Shown: positions 29,030-38,627, numbered from the stretch's first letter. The stretch: 64,000 nt of DNA from Borrelia sp. HM (GCF_019669085.1 NZ_AP024401.1:744001-808000); one strand, 5' to 3'. A program made the numbers and translations. Notes: generated from the sequence alone by a model not told the origin.

Positions 29030-29419
29030 CTATTTCTTTATTTTAAAGATTAGTTTTATTTTAAGTATAATAGATTTTAAAAATCTTATTATACTGTTTT
29101 CCGAATAATTTTTTAATTGATTTTCCCCTGCCTCTGCTTCACTTTTTGTAAATGATTTTCTAACATTATTTTCATCAAGTTCAATTTCAAGTAGAGTTTT
29201 CTTATTTTCTATAGGAATTACTTTGACTTCTACTTCTTTATAGCCAAGTTCTTTTAAAACTTGATATCTTCTAAAGCCTGCTACTAGATTTTTATTTTTA
29301 TCTATTATTATTGGATAAATTAAGCCATGTTTTTTGATACTCTCTTTAAGAGTTGCAGTATCTCCTATATTTTGTCTTATTCGTCTTTTAATTTTTATTT
29401 GTTCTAGATCTATTAACAT
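29030..29419 (-). CDS. Small orphan ParB-like (ParB N-terminal domain) protein
   Basis: The protein contains one ParB/Spo0J-like N-terminal domain: IDLEQIKIKRRIRQN, then SIKKHGLIYPIII, then LVAGFRRYQVLKELG, where GxRR corresponds to the GERR box that binds CTP in true ParB. There is no helix-turn-helix or dimerisation domain; the last 45 residues are basic. No ParA partner is adjacent. I chose the ATG at 29419, five bases past the PBP1A stop; an earlier ATG at 29449 would overlap PBP1A. Function unknown; a DNA-binding or nuclease-like role is only suggested by family. Confidence 0.75.
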   Translation of the reverse strand: MLIDLEQIKIKRRIRQNIGDTATLKESIKKHGLIYPIIIDKNKNLVAGFRRYQVLKELGYKEVEVKVIPIENKKTLLEIELDENNVRKSFTKSEAEAGENQLKNYSENSIIRFLKSIILKIKLIFKIKK

Positions 29420-29423
29420 TTTA

Positions 29424-32237
29424 TTAATCCAATTGAATATTTTCCCCATTTACATCTTTATGTTCTTCATTTTCGATGTTGGGAGAATTTTTTTTAAGTT
29501 TTGTGTTATCCTTAAATTCTTCCTCTTCTTTAATTTTTGTATATCTTTTTTTATTTGTTTGCATATCAATAATATTATCATTTACTTCATCTATCTTGGT
29601 ATTATTATTAGTATTATTATTTGTTCCATCTCTTTTATCTAGATTGATATCATTAGCATTATTGTTTATTACATCTGGAATGTCATGATTTAGTTTTTCT
29701 TGATTTTGGTATTCAGTTTCTGAAGAATTATTATTGTTAATTTCATTGATATTATTAATATCTTTTTCAGTTGATATTTTATTTTCTATTTCATTTGATT
29801 TGTCAAAATTATCCATAAGATATTCAAATTCATTAGTTTCAATTTGCAAGTCATCATTATCATTTATTTTATCTATCCCATAAATATTAAATTCCATTTT
29901 ATTTAAAAATTCAGATTTATTTTCATAGTATTTTGATTTTTCAAATGGCTGAGTTCCTGAAATAAATATTTCATTTATTGTTTTCTCATTTTCTACTCCT
30001 TCTGGTAATAATCCTGTTTCTGCTTGTACTTTTACGTTAATTATTCCTTTGGGTCTTACAAAGACTTTTGTAGGTAAATTTTTATGGTATTCTGCCATGA
30101 ATTTACCCCAGCTAGGACTGGCAAGACCTGTTCCTGTTCCAGCAATTCCTAGTGAGTATCCCTTTTTGTCAAAGCCAACCCAAACAGCTACTGTTATGTA
30201 GGGCGAGTATCCTATTGTCCAAGCGTCAGCCCAGTTCTGAGTGGTTCCTGATTTTCCCGCAATGTCAGATTTGAAATCTTTAAGATTTGTATATCTTTGA
30301 TTTGCTAAAGTTCCATATTGGATTGTTGATTTCATCATGTCTGTCATGATATATGCAGTTTGAGGAGATACTATTTGTGCATTAGATCCTTTATTTTTAA
30401 TTTCTGTCAATATGGTGGATTCTATGTTTGCTATTACTTTTCCATTTCTGTCTTCAATATATTTTATGCCGTATGGTTCAACCTCTTTGCCATTATTTCC
30501 TAAGATTGCAAATGCTCTTGCCATTTGTATAGGTGATGTTGATATAACTCCAAGTGCAAGGGGATATACTTTAGGAAATGTTTTGTTTATTTCATTTTGG
30601 TCTTTTATGCCTAATAATTTAGCAGAATATTTAATTGCATTGTCAAAGCCTAATTTATCTAGTATTCTCAGAGATGGAATATTTAAGGATAAAGCTAGTA
30701 CTTTACGTGTTAATACATTGCCTTTCCATTTTCCTCCATAGTTTTCAGGGGCATAAATTTCACCTTCTTGGTTTAAAAATGCCACTGGAGAATCTGAAAA
30801 CATTGTTGCAGCTGTAATTTTTTTTAGATCGATTGCGGCTGAAAAGTATAATGCTTTAAATGAACTTCCAGGTTGTATTTTTGCTTGTGTTGCTCTATTA
30901 AATTCGCTTCCTTTTCTATATCCACTTCCTCCAACCATTGCTTTTATTGCCCCTGTTGCAGTGTCTAGTGCTATTAATGCACCTTCTGGTTGTACAGTTG
31001 AATTTGGATTTGTTTTATTGTTTGTTGTGTATTCTTTTGTTGCTTTATCTATTTTATCAATGCCTAATATTGCTGCAAAACTTGCAATTAAATCAATGTT
31101 ATCTTCATAAAATTTTCTTGTTCGTAGTTTTTTGTATTGTCTTCCATTAACTCTTGTACTTTTTATACCAAGTAGATCAGATATTGTATCAATTACAGGA
31201 ACTATTTCAGAATTAATTACTAATGTTTCAGATGATTTTGTAGAATTATACATTTTTCTTGTTTTTGTAATCATTTCTTGTGTAATCTTATCTGCACATT
31301 TTTGTGCATCAAGATCAAGTGTTGTGTATATTGAATATCCGTCTTTGTATATGTTTGCTTCTGCTGGGAGATATTTAATTATTTTTTGTCTTATATATTC
31401 TGAAAAATAAGGAGCGTGATCTTCTTTATCAGAAATAGCTGTTGTGTCTGCCATACGAGTCCAATCGTAGTTTTCCCAGTATTGATTAAACTCTATCTCA
31501 GCTAGTTTAGGACTTATTATCCCATTAGATACTACTTGATTTAATACTGTTTTTTGTATTTTTTTAGCAAATTTTGGATTGTAAAATGGTGAATATAGTT
31601 TTGCATTTGGTAGTTGTATGATCATCAAAACGGCTTCTGCAGTATTAAGATCTTTGACACTTTTATTGAAAAAAAATTTTGAAGCTGCTACGACTCCATA
31701 GTTTCCGTTTCCAAAATACACCTTATTAAGATATTTCTCAATTATTTCATATTTTGATAATTTTTTTTCAAGTTGTATAGCCCACCAAATTTCATTTAGC
31801 TTTCTTAGGATTGATCGTTTTTTTTGATTGGTATAAAGAAGTTTTGCTAATTGTTGTGTTAAAGTGCTTCCTCCTGAAAAATATCTTCCAAGAGCGATAT
31901 TAAACGCAGCTCTTAGAATTCCTATGAATGAAAAACCTCTGTGAAAGTAAAAATTAAGATCTTCACGTATTAATAGAGTATTTATTAAGTTGTTAGGCAT
32001 CTCTCTTAAAGATAGTAGCTCTCTATTCTCATCAGAGATAAATTGTGTTATTACCTTTCCATTAGCATCAAAAAGTTTTGATGGTATAGCTGGGTTCACG
32101 TTACCAAATTTTTTGTCTTTTTGAATATTTATAGTTTCAGCTAATGCAATTGAGAGCGAAATAATAGTGAAGCTGACAGAAAAATATGTGAGATATATGA
32201 GAACATTGTCCTTTTTACTAAATTTGAAGTTTTTCAA
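29424..32237 (-). CDS. mrcA: Bifunctional class A penicillin-binding protein (PBP1A type)
   Basis: It polymerises and cross-links peptidoglycan. In order: one membrane helix (about residues 13-36), GT51 glycosyltransferase with EDLNFYFHRGFS and GGSTLTQQLAK, an inter-domain region, then a transpeptidase with SxxK in QPGSSFKALYF, SLN in ALSLNIPSL, and KSGTTQNWAD. The last 150 or so residues are an Asn/Asp-rich low-complexity tail that may be disordered. I chose the TTG at 32237 because GGAAGGA lies six bases upstream; the frame is open 15 bases further. At 937 residues it is long because of the tail. Confidence 0.93.
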   Translation of the reverse strand: MKNFKFSKKDNVLIYLTYFSVSFTIISLSIALAETINIQKDKKFGNVNPAIPSKLFDANGKVITQFISDENRELLSLREMPNNLINTLLIREDLNFYFHRGFSFIGILRAAFNIALGRYFSGGSTLTQQLAKLLYTNQKKRSILRKLNEIWWAIQLEKKLSKYEIIEKYLNKVYFGNGNYGVVAASKFFFNKSVKDLNTAEAVLMIIQLPNAKLYSPFYNPKFAKKIQKTVLNQVVSNGIISPKLAEIEFNQYWENYDWTRMADTTAISDKEDHAPYFSEYIRQKIIKYLPAEANIYKDGYSIYTTLDLDAQKCADKITQEMITKTRKMYNSTKSSETLVINSEIVPVIDTISDLLGIKSTRVNGRQYKKLRTRKFYEDNIDLIASFAAILGIDKIDKATKEYTTNNKTNPNSTVQPEGALIALDTATGAIKAMVGGSGYRKGSEFNRATQAKIQPGSSFKALYFSAAIDLKKITAATMFSDSPVAFLNQEGEIYAPENYGGKWKGNVLTRKVLALSLNIPSLRILDKLGFDNAIKYSAKLLGIKDQNEINKTFPKVYPLALGVISTSPIQMARAFAILGNNGKEVEPYGIKYIEDRNGKVIANIESTILTEIKNKGSNAQIVSPQTAYIMTDMMKSTIQYGTLANQRYTNLKDFKSDIAGKSGTTQNWADAWTIGYSPYITVAVWVGFDKKGYSLGIAGTGTGLASPSWGKFMAEYHKNLPTKVFVRPKGIINVKVQAETGLLPEGVENEKTINEIFISGTQPFEKSKYYENKSEFLNKMEFNIYGIDKINDNDDLQIETNEFEYLMDNFDKSNEIENKISTEKDINNINEINNNNSSETEYQNQEKLNHDIPDVINNNANDINLDKRDGTNNNTNNNTKIDEVNDNIIDMQTNKKRYTKIKEEEEFKDNTKLKKNSPNIENEEHKDVNGENIQLD

Positions 32238-32501
32238 ATTATATCCTTCCAATTAATTATACTATAAATATGATACATTTGGTTTTTATTTTTATTTAGT
32301 GATTATTAATAACTAAAATTATTATAATTTTTTTATGTATATTACTACATAATTTTATAATACAAAGTTATAAAAAATAAAGTCTTAAATACTTGGTTCT
32401 TTTTATATTCTACATTGAAAATTATAATAAGCATAAGCATTAACTGAAATTAATCACTTTTTTTGATATGACTTGTTTAAGGTTTTATTTATTCAATTAA
32501 T

Positions 32502-32530
32502 TTGACATTTTGCTTTTATTTAGTTATAGA
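32502..32530 (+). promoter_or_regulatory. Strong sigma-70-type promoter for plzA
   Basis: TTGACA (32502-32507), a 17-base spacer and TATAGA (32525-32530) form a near-consensus promoter. The start point would be near 32537, leaving a 5' leader of about 165 bases before the plzA ATG. The rest of the 32238-32701 gap is AT-rich with no ORF. Confidence 0.7.
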
Positions 32531-32577
32531 TTAGATTTTAATATCTATGTTGAATAAATAAACAACTATTGGTTGTA

Positions 32578-32605
32578 TGCAATATTTTGGGATAAAATTA
32601 TTGCA
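32578..32605 (+). promoter_or_regulatory. Hairpin in the plzA 5' leader
   Basis: TGCAATATTTT pairs with AAAATTATTGCA across a GGGAT loop, 11 base pairs with one bulged A. It lies about 40 bases after the predicted start point and about 95 bases before the ATG. It could be a regulatory or stabilising element; no known riboswitch class is recognised. Confidence 0.4.
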
Positions 32606-32701
32606 AGGTGTATGCATAAATTAAGATTTTTTAGGTTTTATTGCTTTTAAGTTTCTAAATATCGATTTCAACATGTTTGTTAGATTTCAAAGGAGAGGTT
32701 T

Positions 32702-33487
32702 ATGTTTTTATCTAAGAAAATAAAAGATTATGAAACTAAATATAAAGGTAAAGAGATTAATATGAGCACTGAAATTAACAGTTTTCTTAATATTAAAAAT
32801 ACTGTTGAAATTAGAGTTGGTGATTACGTAGCATGTGGTGTAATTTATTCTATTTCTATGAATGCTATCAAACTTATTTCGCAAGAAGATGAAGTTTTAC
32901 CTGTTTTAGCAAAAAATGGAAATTCAGGTAGTCTCCAATTTAAAAGTTTTGACAATATCGGAGATAGTCCTTTGTTTGTTCATCCTTTATTTGTTAAATT
33001 AGTTAATACATCTGCTTATGCTGTGCAGGATAAGGAGTATAATTTATTGACTTTAGATTTGATATCTGCTATGCCAGAAGATTTTGCTATTAAGATTGGT
33101 AAACTTCTTGATTTGAAGCTTGGGCAAAATCAAAGAATTCATGAGCGTATTATTATTAATAAAGATTCCCTTAGAAAGCTTAATCTTATATCTGATAAAG
33201 CTTTTATTGAAATTAATGGTACTAAGCATAAATGTTTGATTAAAGACATGTCTTATGGAGGTGCACTTTTAATATCTTGTTTTAATTTTGAAGGAATGGA
33301 TGAAGGTAATACTGATTTGACTTTGAATTTTGATATTGCAGGTAAAAAAGTTTTCATTGTGGGTAAAGCCAGAAATTTAAGTGTTATTCAGACGCCTAAT
33401 GGTAAAGTTTTGGCTTTAGGAATGGCGTTTTGTGAGGATAGAATTCCGCTTGATTACACTATGTTAATTCATGATTATTTTAACTAG
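32702..33487 (+). CDS. plzA: PilZ-domain c-di-GMP receptor PlzA
   Basis: PlzA is the chromosomal cyclic-di-GMP effector of Borrelia, affecting motility, metabolism and the tick phase. The 261 residues equal the B. burgdorferi length. The N-terminal half is the PilZN-like domain. The C-terminal PilZ domain has RxxxR (RIHER, near residue 145) and DxSxxG (DMSYGG, near 185), the two c-di-GMP motifs. AAAGGAGAGG lies before the ATG. A TPR gene begins eight bases after its stop. Confidence 0.95.
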   Translation: MFLSKKIKDYETKYKGKEINMSTEINSFLNIKNTVEIRVGDYVACGVIYSISMNAIKLISQEDEVLPVLAKNGNSGSLQFKSFDNIGDSPLFVHPLFVKLVNTSAYAVQDKEYNLLTLDLISAMPEDFAIKIGKLLDLKLGQNQRIHERIIINKDSLRKLNLISDKAFIEINGTKHKCLIKDMSYGGALLISCFNFEGMDEGNTDLTLNFDIAGKKVFIVGKARNLSVIQTPNGKVLALGMAFCEDRIPLDYTMLIHDYFN

Positions 33488-33494
33488 AGAGTTT

Positions 33495-34583
33495 ATGTTG
33501 AAGAATATTATTTATATTTCGCTTCCAGTAAATTTTAAAACTCAAATTAAGGACTTTGTATTTGATCCTAAGATACTTTTACCTGTTGAGGTTGATAATA
33601 TCCGAAATTTTTCTCAAGATGAACTTAATTTTGAATCCGTTATGTCTGCTATCCTTAAGATTGCAGCTTATGATAAAGATAATGTTAATTTTATTTATTA
33701 TAAAAATCTTCTTTTAGCTTTAAAGCCTAATATTGTTAATGATCTTATTAATGTTGGGCTTGTCAAGATTGAAGAAGGAGATTATAAGTTAGCTCTTGAA
33801 ATTTTTTTGTCATTAAAAGGCATTGATGAAAAAAATGATATTCTTCTTTTGAATTTGGCATTATTGTATGAAAAACTTGCTGAGAATTTTTTAAAATTTG
33901 AGCAAGATAGGGATGCTTTTAGTAGCAATCAAAGTGCTTTAGAGATTTATGAGTGTCTTTTAGACTTTAAAAATCCAAATGAAAATGTTTTCGCAAATGC
34001 AGGATTTTTCTTTATTAAACAGTATAAATTGGGTAAAGCCCAAGAATTGCTTAATCATTATTTAAAAATTTCTACTAATTTTAAATTGAAGAGTAAAGTA
34101 AGCGAAGTGTTAAATTCTATAGAGGAGTATAAGAGTTTAAATATAAATCTTGAGCAAATATATGATTTAATAATTCTCTCAAAGGAAGATGAAGCTATTT
34201 TTAAGCTTATTAAACTTTTAGAATATCATACAAATTCTTGGAATGCTTGGTTTTTGCTTGGATGGAGCTATAGGAGAAAGGGAGCTTACTCTAATGCCAA
34301 GGATGCTTTTCTTAAAGTATTATCTCTTGATGCTGAGAATATTGATGCCATGAATGAACTTTCAATATGTTTAATGGAGCTTTTTGAATTTAATGATAGT
34401 CTTAAGTATTTGTTTAAAGCTTTAAGGCTTGAGCCTGATAATCTTAAAATTATTTCAAATCTTGGAATTCTTCATTTAAAGATGGAGCGTAGGGAAGAAG
34501 CTAAAAAATATTTTGAGATAGTTCTTGAGTATGATTTAAGTAATCCTATTGCTCTTAAATACTTGGATCTTTTAGGTAGATAA
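33495..34583 (+). CDS. TPR-repeat protein, unknown function
   Basis: This 362-residue cytoplasmic protein contains helical repeats. The clearest TPRs are near the C-terminus: WFLLGWSYRRKGAYSNAKDA, AMNELSICLMELFEFNDSLK and IISNLGILHLKMERREEAKK. No signal peptide is seen. I chose the ATG at 33495, preceded by GAGAG; the upstream in-frame start at 33471 lies inside plzA. Cotranscription with plzA suggests a possible partner role in c-di-GMP signalling, which is inference. Confidence 0.8.
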   Translation: MLKNIIYISLPVNFKTQIKDFVFDPKILLPVEVDNIRNFSQDELNFESVMSAILKIAAYDKDNVNFIYYKNLLLALKPNIVNDLINVGLVKIEEGDYKLALEIFLSLKGIDEKNDILLLNLALLYEKLAENFLKFEQDRDAFSSNQSALEIYECLLDFKNPNENVFANAGFFFIKQYKLGKAQELLNHYLKISTNFKLKSKVSEVLNSIEEYKSLNINLEQIYDLIILSKEDEAIFKLIKLLEYHTNSWNAWFLLGWSYRRKGAYSNAKDAFLKVLSLDAENIDAMNELSICLMELFEFNDSLKYLFKALRLEPDNLKIISNLGILHLKMERREEAKKYFEIVLEYDLSNPIALKYLDLLGR

Positions 34584-34608
34584 TTTTAATTGATTCTTGA
34601 TATTGCTT

Positions 34609-35613
34609 TCATAAAATAAATTTATTTAGGCTAGCTTTCTTAAGTCTATTATTAATTGAATATCCAAATTGACTATTATCTACAAATTCAGCAAGTATTT
34701 GTTTATATGTTTTTTCAGATTCCACAAATATTTTATAAATATTTCTTGCATATTCTTCTAGTGTATTAAATACGCAGATGTTATTCATATCCCAAAGATC
34801 ATTAAACCAATATGATTTAAAAGTATCTTTCATTATGAGTATTTTTGTGTCTCTTTGTGTTGCATACCGTCTTATGTTATCTCCAGAATTAAATAAATAA
34901 ATGGGTATACGTGGTCTGTAGTGCTCTAATAAGTTACCCGGCGACTTAGATAGTGTTTTTTCTTCTGTTGAATATTCTACTCGAAATTCTCCCTTGAGTT
35001 CTTTCTCTATCATTTCTTTTGTAATAGAACCTGGTCTTAGTATTAGTATATCTTCCTTCGAATTGAATCCTATAACAGTTGATTCTATGCCAATTGGTGA
35101 CTCATCCTCATCTTTTTGTATAATGCCTTTAACTAGACCATTGAGTTCCTTAATTGCCATTGTAAAATTGGTAGCACTGGGGCGTTTTGATAAGTTTGCT
35201 GATGGTGCTGCTATTGGAACTCCGCTCATTTGAATTAGTTTTAGGGCTATAGGTTCTGATGGTATTCTTATTGCTATGCTATCAAGTCCTCCGCTTATAA
35301 ATTTAGACATTTTACTTGCATTCTTTAGTATAAATGTCAAAGGTCCTGGTGTAAATTTTTGCATTAAAATCATTGCACTTTTGGGTATATTTTCTACAAG
35401 TTCACTTACCTTTTCTATTGATTCAACATGTATTATTAAAGGATTTGTAATGGGACGTTTCTTTGCTAAGAATATCATTCGTATTGCGTCATCATTATAT
35501 GCGTCAGCCCCAATTCCGTATACTGTTTCTGTAGGAAATACTACTAATTCTCCTGCTTTTATAAGCTCTACTGCTTTTTCTAATTCTGAATATTTTATAA
35601 TTTTTGTTTCCAT
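34609..35613 (-). CDS. sua5: Threonylcarbamoyl-AMP synthase, Sua5 type
   Basis: This enzyme makes threonylcarbamoyl-AMP for the t6A modification of tRNAs reading ANN codons. The YrdC domain covers about residues 8-200, with FPTETVYGIGADA, AKKRPITNPL and APSANLSKRPSAT. The C-terminal Sua5 domain makes the protein 334 residues long rather than about 190. It is convergent with the TPR gene, with 25 bases between, and divergent from rlpA. Confidence 0.92.
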   Translation of the reverse strand: METKIIKYSELEKAVELIKAGELVVFPTETVYGIGADAYNDDAIRMIFLAKKRPITNPLIIHVESIEKVSELVENIPKSAMILMQKFTPGPLTFILKNASKMSKFISGGLDSIAIRIPSEPIALKLIQMSGVPIAAPSANLSKRPSATNFTMAIKELNGLVKGIIQKDEDESPIGIESTVIGFNSKEDILILRPGSITKEMIEKELKGEFRVEYSTEEKTLSKSPGNLLEHYRPRIPIYLFNSGDNIRRYATQRDTKILIMKDTFKSYWFNDLWDMNNICVFNTLEEYARNIYKIFVESEKTYKQILAEFVDNSQFGYSINNRLKKASLNKFIL

Positions 35614-35699
35614 TAGTTTAATTCTCTATTTATCTTATTTATTAAAACAAAAAAATTATAAATAAACAATTGAAAGTAATTTGGATAGTTGACTTTATG

Positions 35700-35727
35700 T
35701 TGCAAATATTAAGTTTTATATTATAAT
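35700..35727 (+). promoter_or_regulatory. Candidate promoter immediately upstream of rlpA
   Basis: TTGCAA (35700-35705), 16 bases, then TATAAT (35722-35727). The predicted start point is at or next to the rlpA ATG at 35735, so the message could be nearly leaderless. Confidence 0.45.
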
Positions 35728-35734
35728 ATGCAGT

Positions 35735-36529
35735 ATGGTAGATTTGTTTAATCTAAGGAGTACTAGCTTTAGGCTTAGTTTTTTATTCTTATTGTTTGCT
35801 TGTACTCAGTTGAACAGTGCTATTGTGGGACTTGCTTCATGGTATGGAGAAGCTTTTCATGGTAAGGTTACTGCTAATGGTGAAAAGTTTGATATGACAG
35901 CTCTTACTGCTGCGCATAAGGAACTTCCGTTTAATACTGTTGTAAAGGTTACTAATTTATTGAATAATAGAACAGTTATTGTAAGAATTAATGATAGGGG
36001 TCCTTTTAGAAAGGATAGGATCATTGATTTATCAAAATCTGCTGCTGAAAAATTAGATTTTTTAGGCATAGGTGTTGCTCCTGTAAAAGTTGAGATAGTA
36101 GAAAAATTAGATGAAAATAGAGTCGTAGCACAAGAATCTAAGAAAACTTTTAATATGCTAGATTCTTCTAAGGACAATTATATTGTTTCAGATTTAAAAT
36201 CTGAAAAAGATCCTAAGGATACTAATGTAGATAAAGCCCACTTTGATGTTGCAGAAAAGATTTTAGATAGTTCTGATCACCAAGAACCAGATTTCTATAT
36301 ACAAATTGGTTCTTATAAGACTAAAGATTATGCACAACGGGCTTATAAAATTCTTAAAAAAGTTGGACTTAATGTTTTAATAAATACTCATGGTCCTTTT
36401 TTTACAGTTTTCATTCCTACTTATGCTGATGATGTTCATAAAAATGTTGAACTTATTAAATCTACAGGTTATAAAGATGTTTTGGTAAGAAAGACTAAGA
36501 TTCCAGGAGATAATATTTCTATAGATTAG
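35735..36529 (+). CDS. rlpA: RlpA-like septal/lytic transglycosylase with SPOR domain
   Basis: RlpA proteins are periplasmic, usually lipid-anchored, and cut or bind denuded glycan at the septum. An N-terminal signal contains LLFAC, a possible lipobox (C at about 23). The double-psi beta-barrel domain follows: GLASWYGEAFHGKVTANGE and RINDRGPF, where the Asp is catalytic in active homologs. A C-terminal SPOR domain (about residues 186-258, FYIQIGSY) binds septal peptidoglycan. No ribosome-binding site is visible. Its last 11 bases overlap the convergent helicase gene. Confidence 0.9.
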   Translation: MVDLFNLRSTSFRLSFLFLLFACTQLNSAIVGLASWYGEAFHGKVTANGEKFDMTALTAAHKELPFNTVVKVTNLLNNRTVIVRINDRGPFRKDRIIDLSKSAAEKLDFLGIGVAPVKVEIVEKLDENRVVAQESKKTFNMLDSSKDNYIVSDLKSEKDPKDTNVDKAHFDVAEKILDSSDHQEPDFYIQIGSYKTKDYAQRAYKILKKVGLNVLINTHGPFFTVFIPTYADDVHKNVELIKSTGYKDVLVRKTKIPGDNISID

Positions 36530-38627
36530 CATTTTGGACTATTTGTTTAAAGAATGTATCGATTATGCTTTTTATGTTTTTGAAATTCAAGTAATATGTT
36601 TTGATATCAGGCAAGGCTTGTAAGAATAATGTGCCATAAGGTTGTTCAAAAATCCTTTTATCAAAACATACTATAATGCCATAATCTTTTGGATCTCTAA
36701 TTAATCTTCCAACTCCTTGTTTAAATTTCATTACTGCATGTGGCAATGCTTCTTTTAAAAAGAAACTTTCATTTGCTTTTATGGCTAATTCGTTTTTGGC
36801 CATAAAAATTGGATCTGCAAGATTTTGAAATGGTAGTTTAGGAATTATTACCATTGTTAATTTATCACCTTTAATGTCAATTCCTTCCCAAAAATTTTTT
36901 ATTCCTATAAGAACGCTTTTTTTCTTTGATTTCCTAAAAGCATTTATAAGTTCATGTTTTGGTAATTCTCCTTGTACGAAAAGGTTTATACCATTTTTAA
37001 GAAAAAAGTCTTTAATATTTTTACTTGTATATTCTAAGCTTTTAATTGATGTTAAAAGAATCAAGGTGCCTCCTTTGTTTAGAATTACAAGTTCTTTAAT
37101 ATATTGTATTGATTGATTTAAAAATTTTTCTTCTTTAGTAGGATTTTCAATATCTGATACAACTGCAAACATTGATTTTTCTTCATAAGGAAAGGAATAT
37201 GGTAATATTTCTGTTTTAATATCTTTATCAATTAAATTAAGTCCTGTCTGTTTGATAAAATATGAAAATGATTGGTTTATAGTAAGAGTAGCTGAAGTAA
37301 AGATTACTCTTCTTGCCCGTTTATGCAAAATATCATTTAATCCAGGACCCAAATTAATCTCATATGTTTTAAATATAGGTATATTATTTTTATTATCTAT
37401 CCAAATACAAAGATTAGTGTATTGATTTACAAAGATAAATTTTGAAATTAGTGATTCTTTTAATTCTATATTTCTCATTAATCTGTTTATTTCAATTTTG
37501 TCCATATTGTTTTCAATGTTTTGTGTTAGTGATATTATAGCTTCTCTATAATTTTTTAGATTATTCAGAATATATTTTAATTGTGTTTTAATGCGTATAT
37601 AAGAACCTATCTTATGTGTATTATTAGTTATTCTATAAACTGGTGGAAAATTTTTTTGTATTTTCATTAAATATTCTATATCTTCAAGGCTTATCATTAT
37701 TGCAGTCTCAAAATCATCCGTATTTTGATCGTTTGTTATATTTTGTCTTTTTATAACTTTATTTATTTTTGTAAAAATTTGTTTCATTCCTATTCTTGAA
37801 AAATTATTTCCAAATAAGGTTCTAGCAGCTTCTTCTAAATGGTGTGCTTCATCAATTATTATGTTTTTTATATTAGGTAAAACTGAATTAATCTCTTTAT
37901 TTTCATTATCTTTTTCAGAGTTTTTAGAGTTTTCAGAACCTTTTTTATCGTTTTCTTTTTCTTTTAGTATTTCATTTTTTATGTAAAGATCATTTAAAAG
38001 TAAATGATGATTGGTGATGATAATATTACTTTCTATTATTTTTTTTCTTGCCTTTTTAAAAAAACATTTATTTTCATCAGGACAGGTAATACCTGAACAT
38101 GTTTCACGGCTTGCTGATATCTCTTCCCAAATTTTCTCATCAACAAAATTAAGTTCGTCTTTATCTCCTGTTTTTGTTCTTTTTGACCAGTCCAGTAATG
38201 CTTTTAATTTTTCTTTATTAAATGAGTATATGAACAAACTTTTTTCAAATTCTTCAAGTCGGCGTAGACACAGATAATTGCTCATTCCTTTAATTATTCC
38301 AAATTTAATTTTAAAAGGAATGATTTTTTTTATAGATTCTATGTCTTTTTTAATTAGTTGTTCTTGAAGATTAATAGATGCTGTTGAGATTATTACTTTT
38401 TCTTTTGTTTTTTTAATAAAATCAATAGCAGCAATTAAATAAGCAAAGCTTTTGCCTGTACCTGTTGGTGCTTCAATAACTAAAAAATTTTCATTTTCAA
38501 ACGATTTGCTTACTTCTTCTATCATCTTTAATTGTGTATCTCTTTTTACAAAGCCTTTGATTTTTAATTCTGCTTTTTCTAATATATATTCAATTAAGTC
38601 CAATTTTATAAGTATCCTTTTTAACAT
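36519..38627 (-). CDS. DinG/XPD-family ATP-dependent DNA helicase with Fe-S cysteines
   Basis: A superfamily 2 helicase: Walker A in EAPTGTGKSFAY, DEAH box in IIDEAHHLEEAA, motif VI in GVGRLIRDPKDYG. Four Cys at 120, 177, 182 and 188 match the spacing of the Fe-S ligands in E. coli DinG after the first Cys (plus 5, plus 6). Such helicases unwind 5'-3', resolving R-loops or forks. At 702 residues the size fits DinG/YoaA. A Lys/Asn/Glu-rich insert lies near residues 225-250. It is convergent with rlpA (11-base overlap) and divergent from dus. Confidence 0.9.
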   Translation of the reverse strand: MLKRILIKLDLIEYILEKAELKIKGFVKRDTQLKMIEEVSKSFENENFLVIEAPTGTGKSFAYLIAAIDFIKKTKEKVIISTASINLQEQLIKKDIESIKKIIPFKIKFGIIKGMSNYLCLRRLEEFEKSLFIYSFNKEKLKALLDWSKRTKTGDKDELNFVDEKIWEEISASRETCSGITCPDENKCFFKKARKKIIESNIIITNHHLLLNDLYIKNEILKEKENDKKGSENSKNSEKDNENKEINSVLPNIKNIIIDEAHHLEEAARTLFGNNFSRIGMKQIFTKINKVIKRQNITNDQNTDDFETAIMISLEDIEYLMKIQKNFPPVYRITNNTHKIGSYIRIKTQLKYILNNLKNYREAIISLTQNIENNMDKIEINRLMRNIELKESLISKFIFVNQYTNLCIWIDNKNNIPIFKTYEINLGPGLNDILHKRARRVIFTSATLTINQSFSYFIKQTGLNLIDKDIKTEILPYSFPYEEKSMFAVVSDIENPTKEEKFLNQSIQYIKELVILNKGGTLILLTSIKSLEYTSKNIKDFFLKNGINLFVQGELPKHELINAFRKSKKKSVLIGIKNFWEGIDIKGDKLTMVIIPKLPFQNLADPIFMAKNELAIKANESFFLKEALPHAVMKFKQGVGRLIRDPKDYGIIVCFDKRIFEQPYGTLFLQALPDIKTYYLNFKNIKSIIDTFFKQIVQNANL

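Noticed and set aside
30412-31410. Plus-strand frames of 60-109 codons
   Set aside because: Antisense to PBP1A, whose catalytic motifs are intact on the minus strand.
32333-32352. Inverted repeat TTATGTA-TATTAC-TACATAA upstream of plzA and PBP1A
   Set aside because: A 7-bp repeat is easily expected by chance in DNA this AT-rich, and it is not at a convincing promoter position.
32537-32701. plzA leader considered as a c-di-GMP riboswitch
   Set aside because: None of the conserved GEMM-type core sequences is visible; only a simple hairpin is present.
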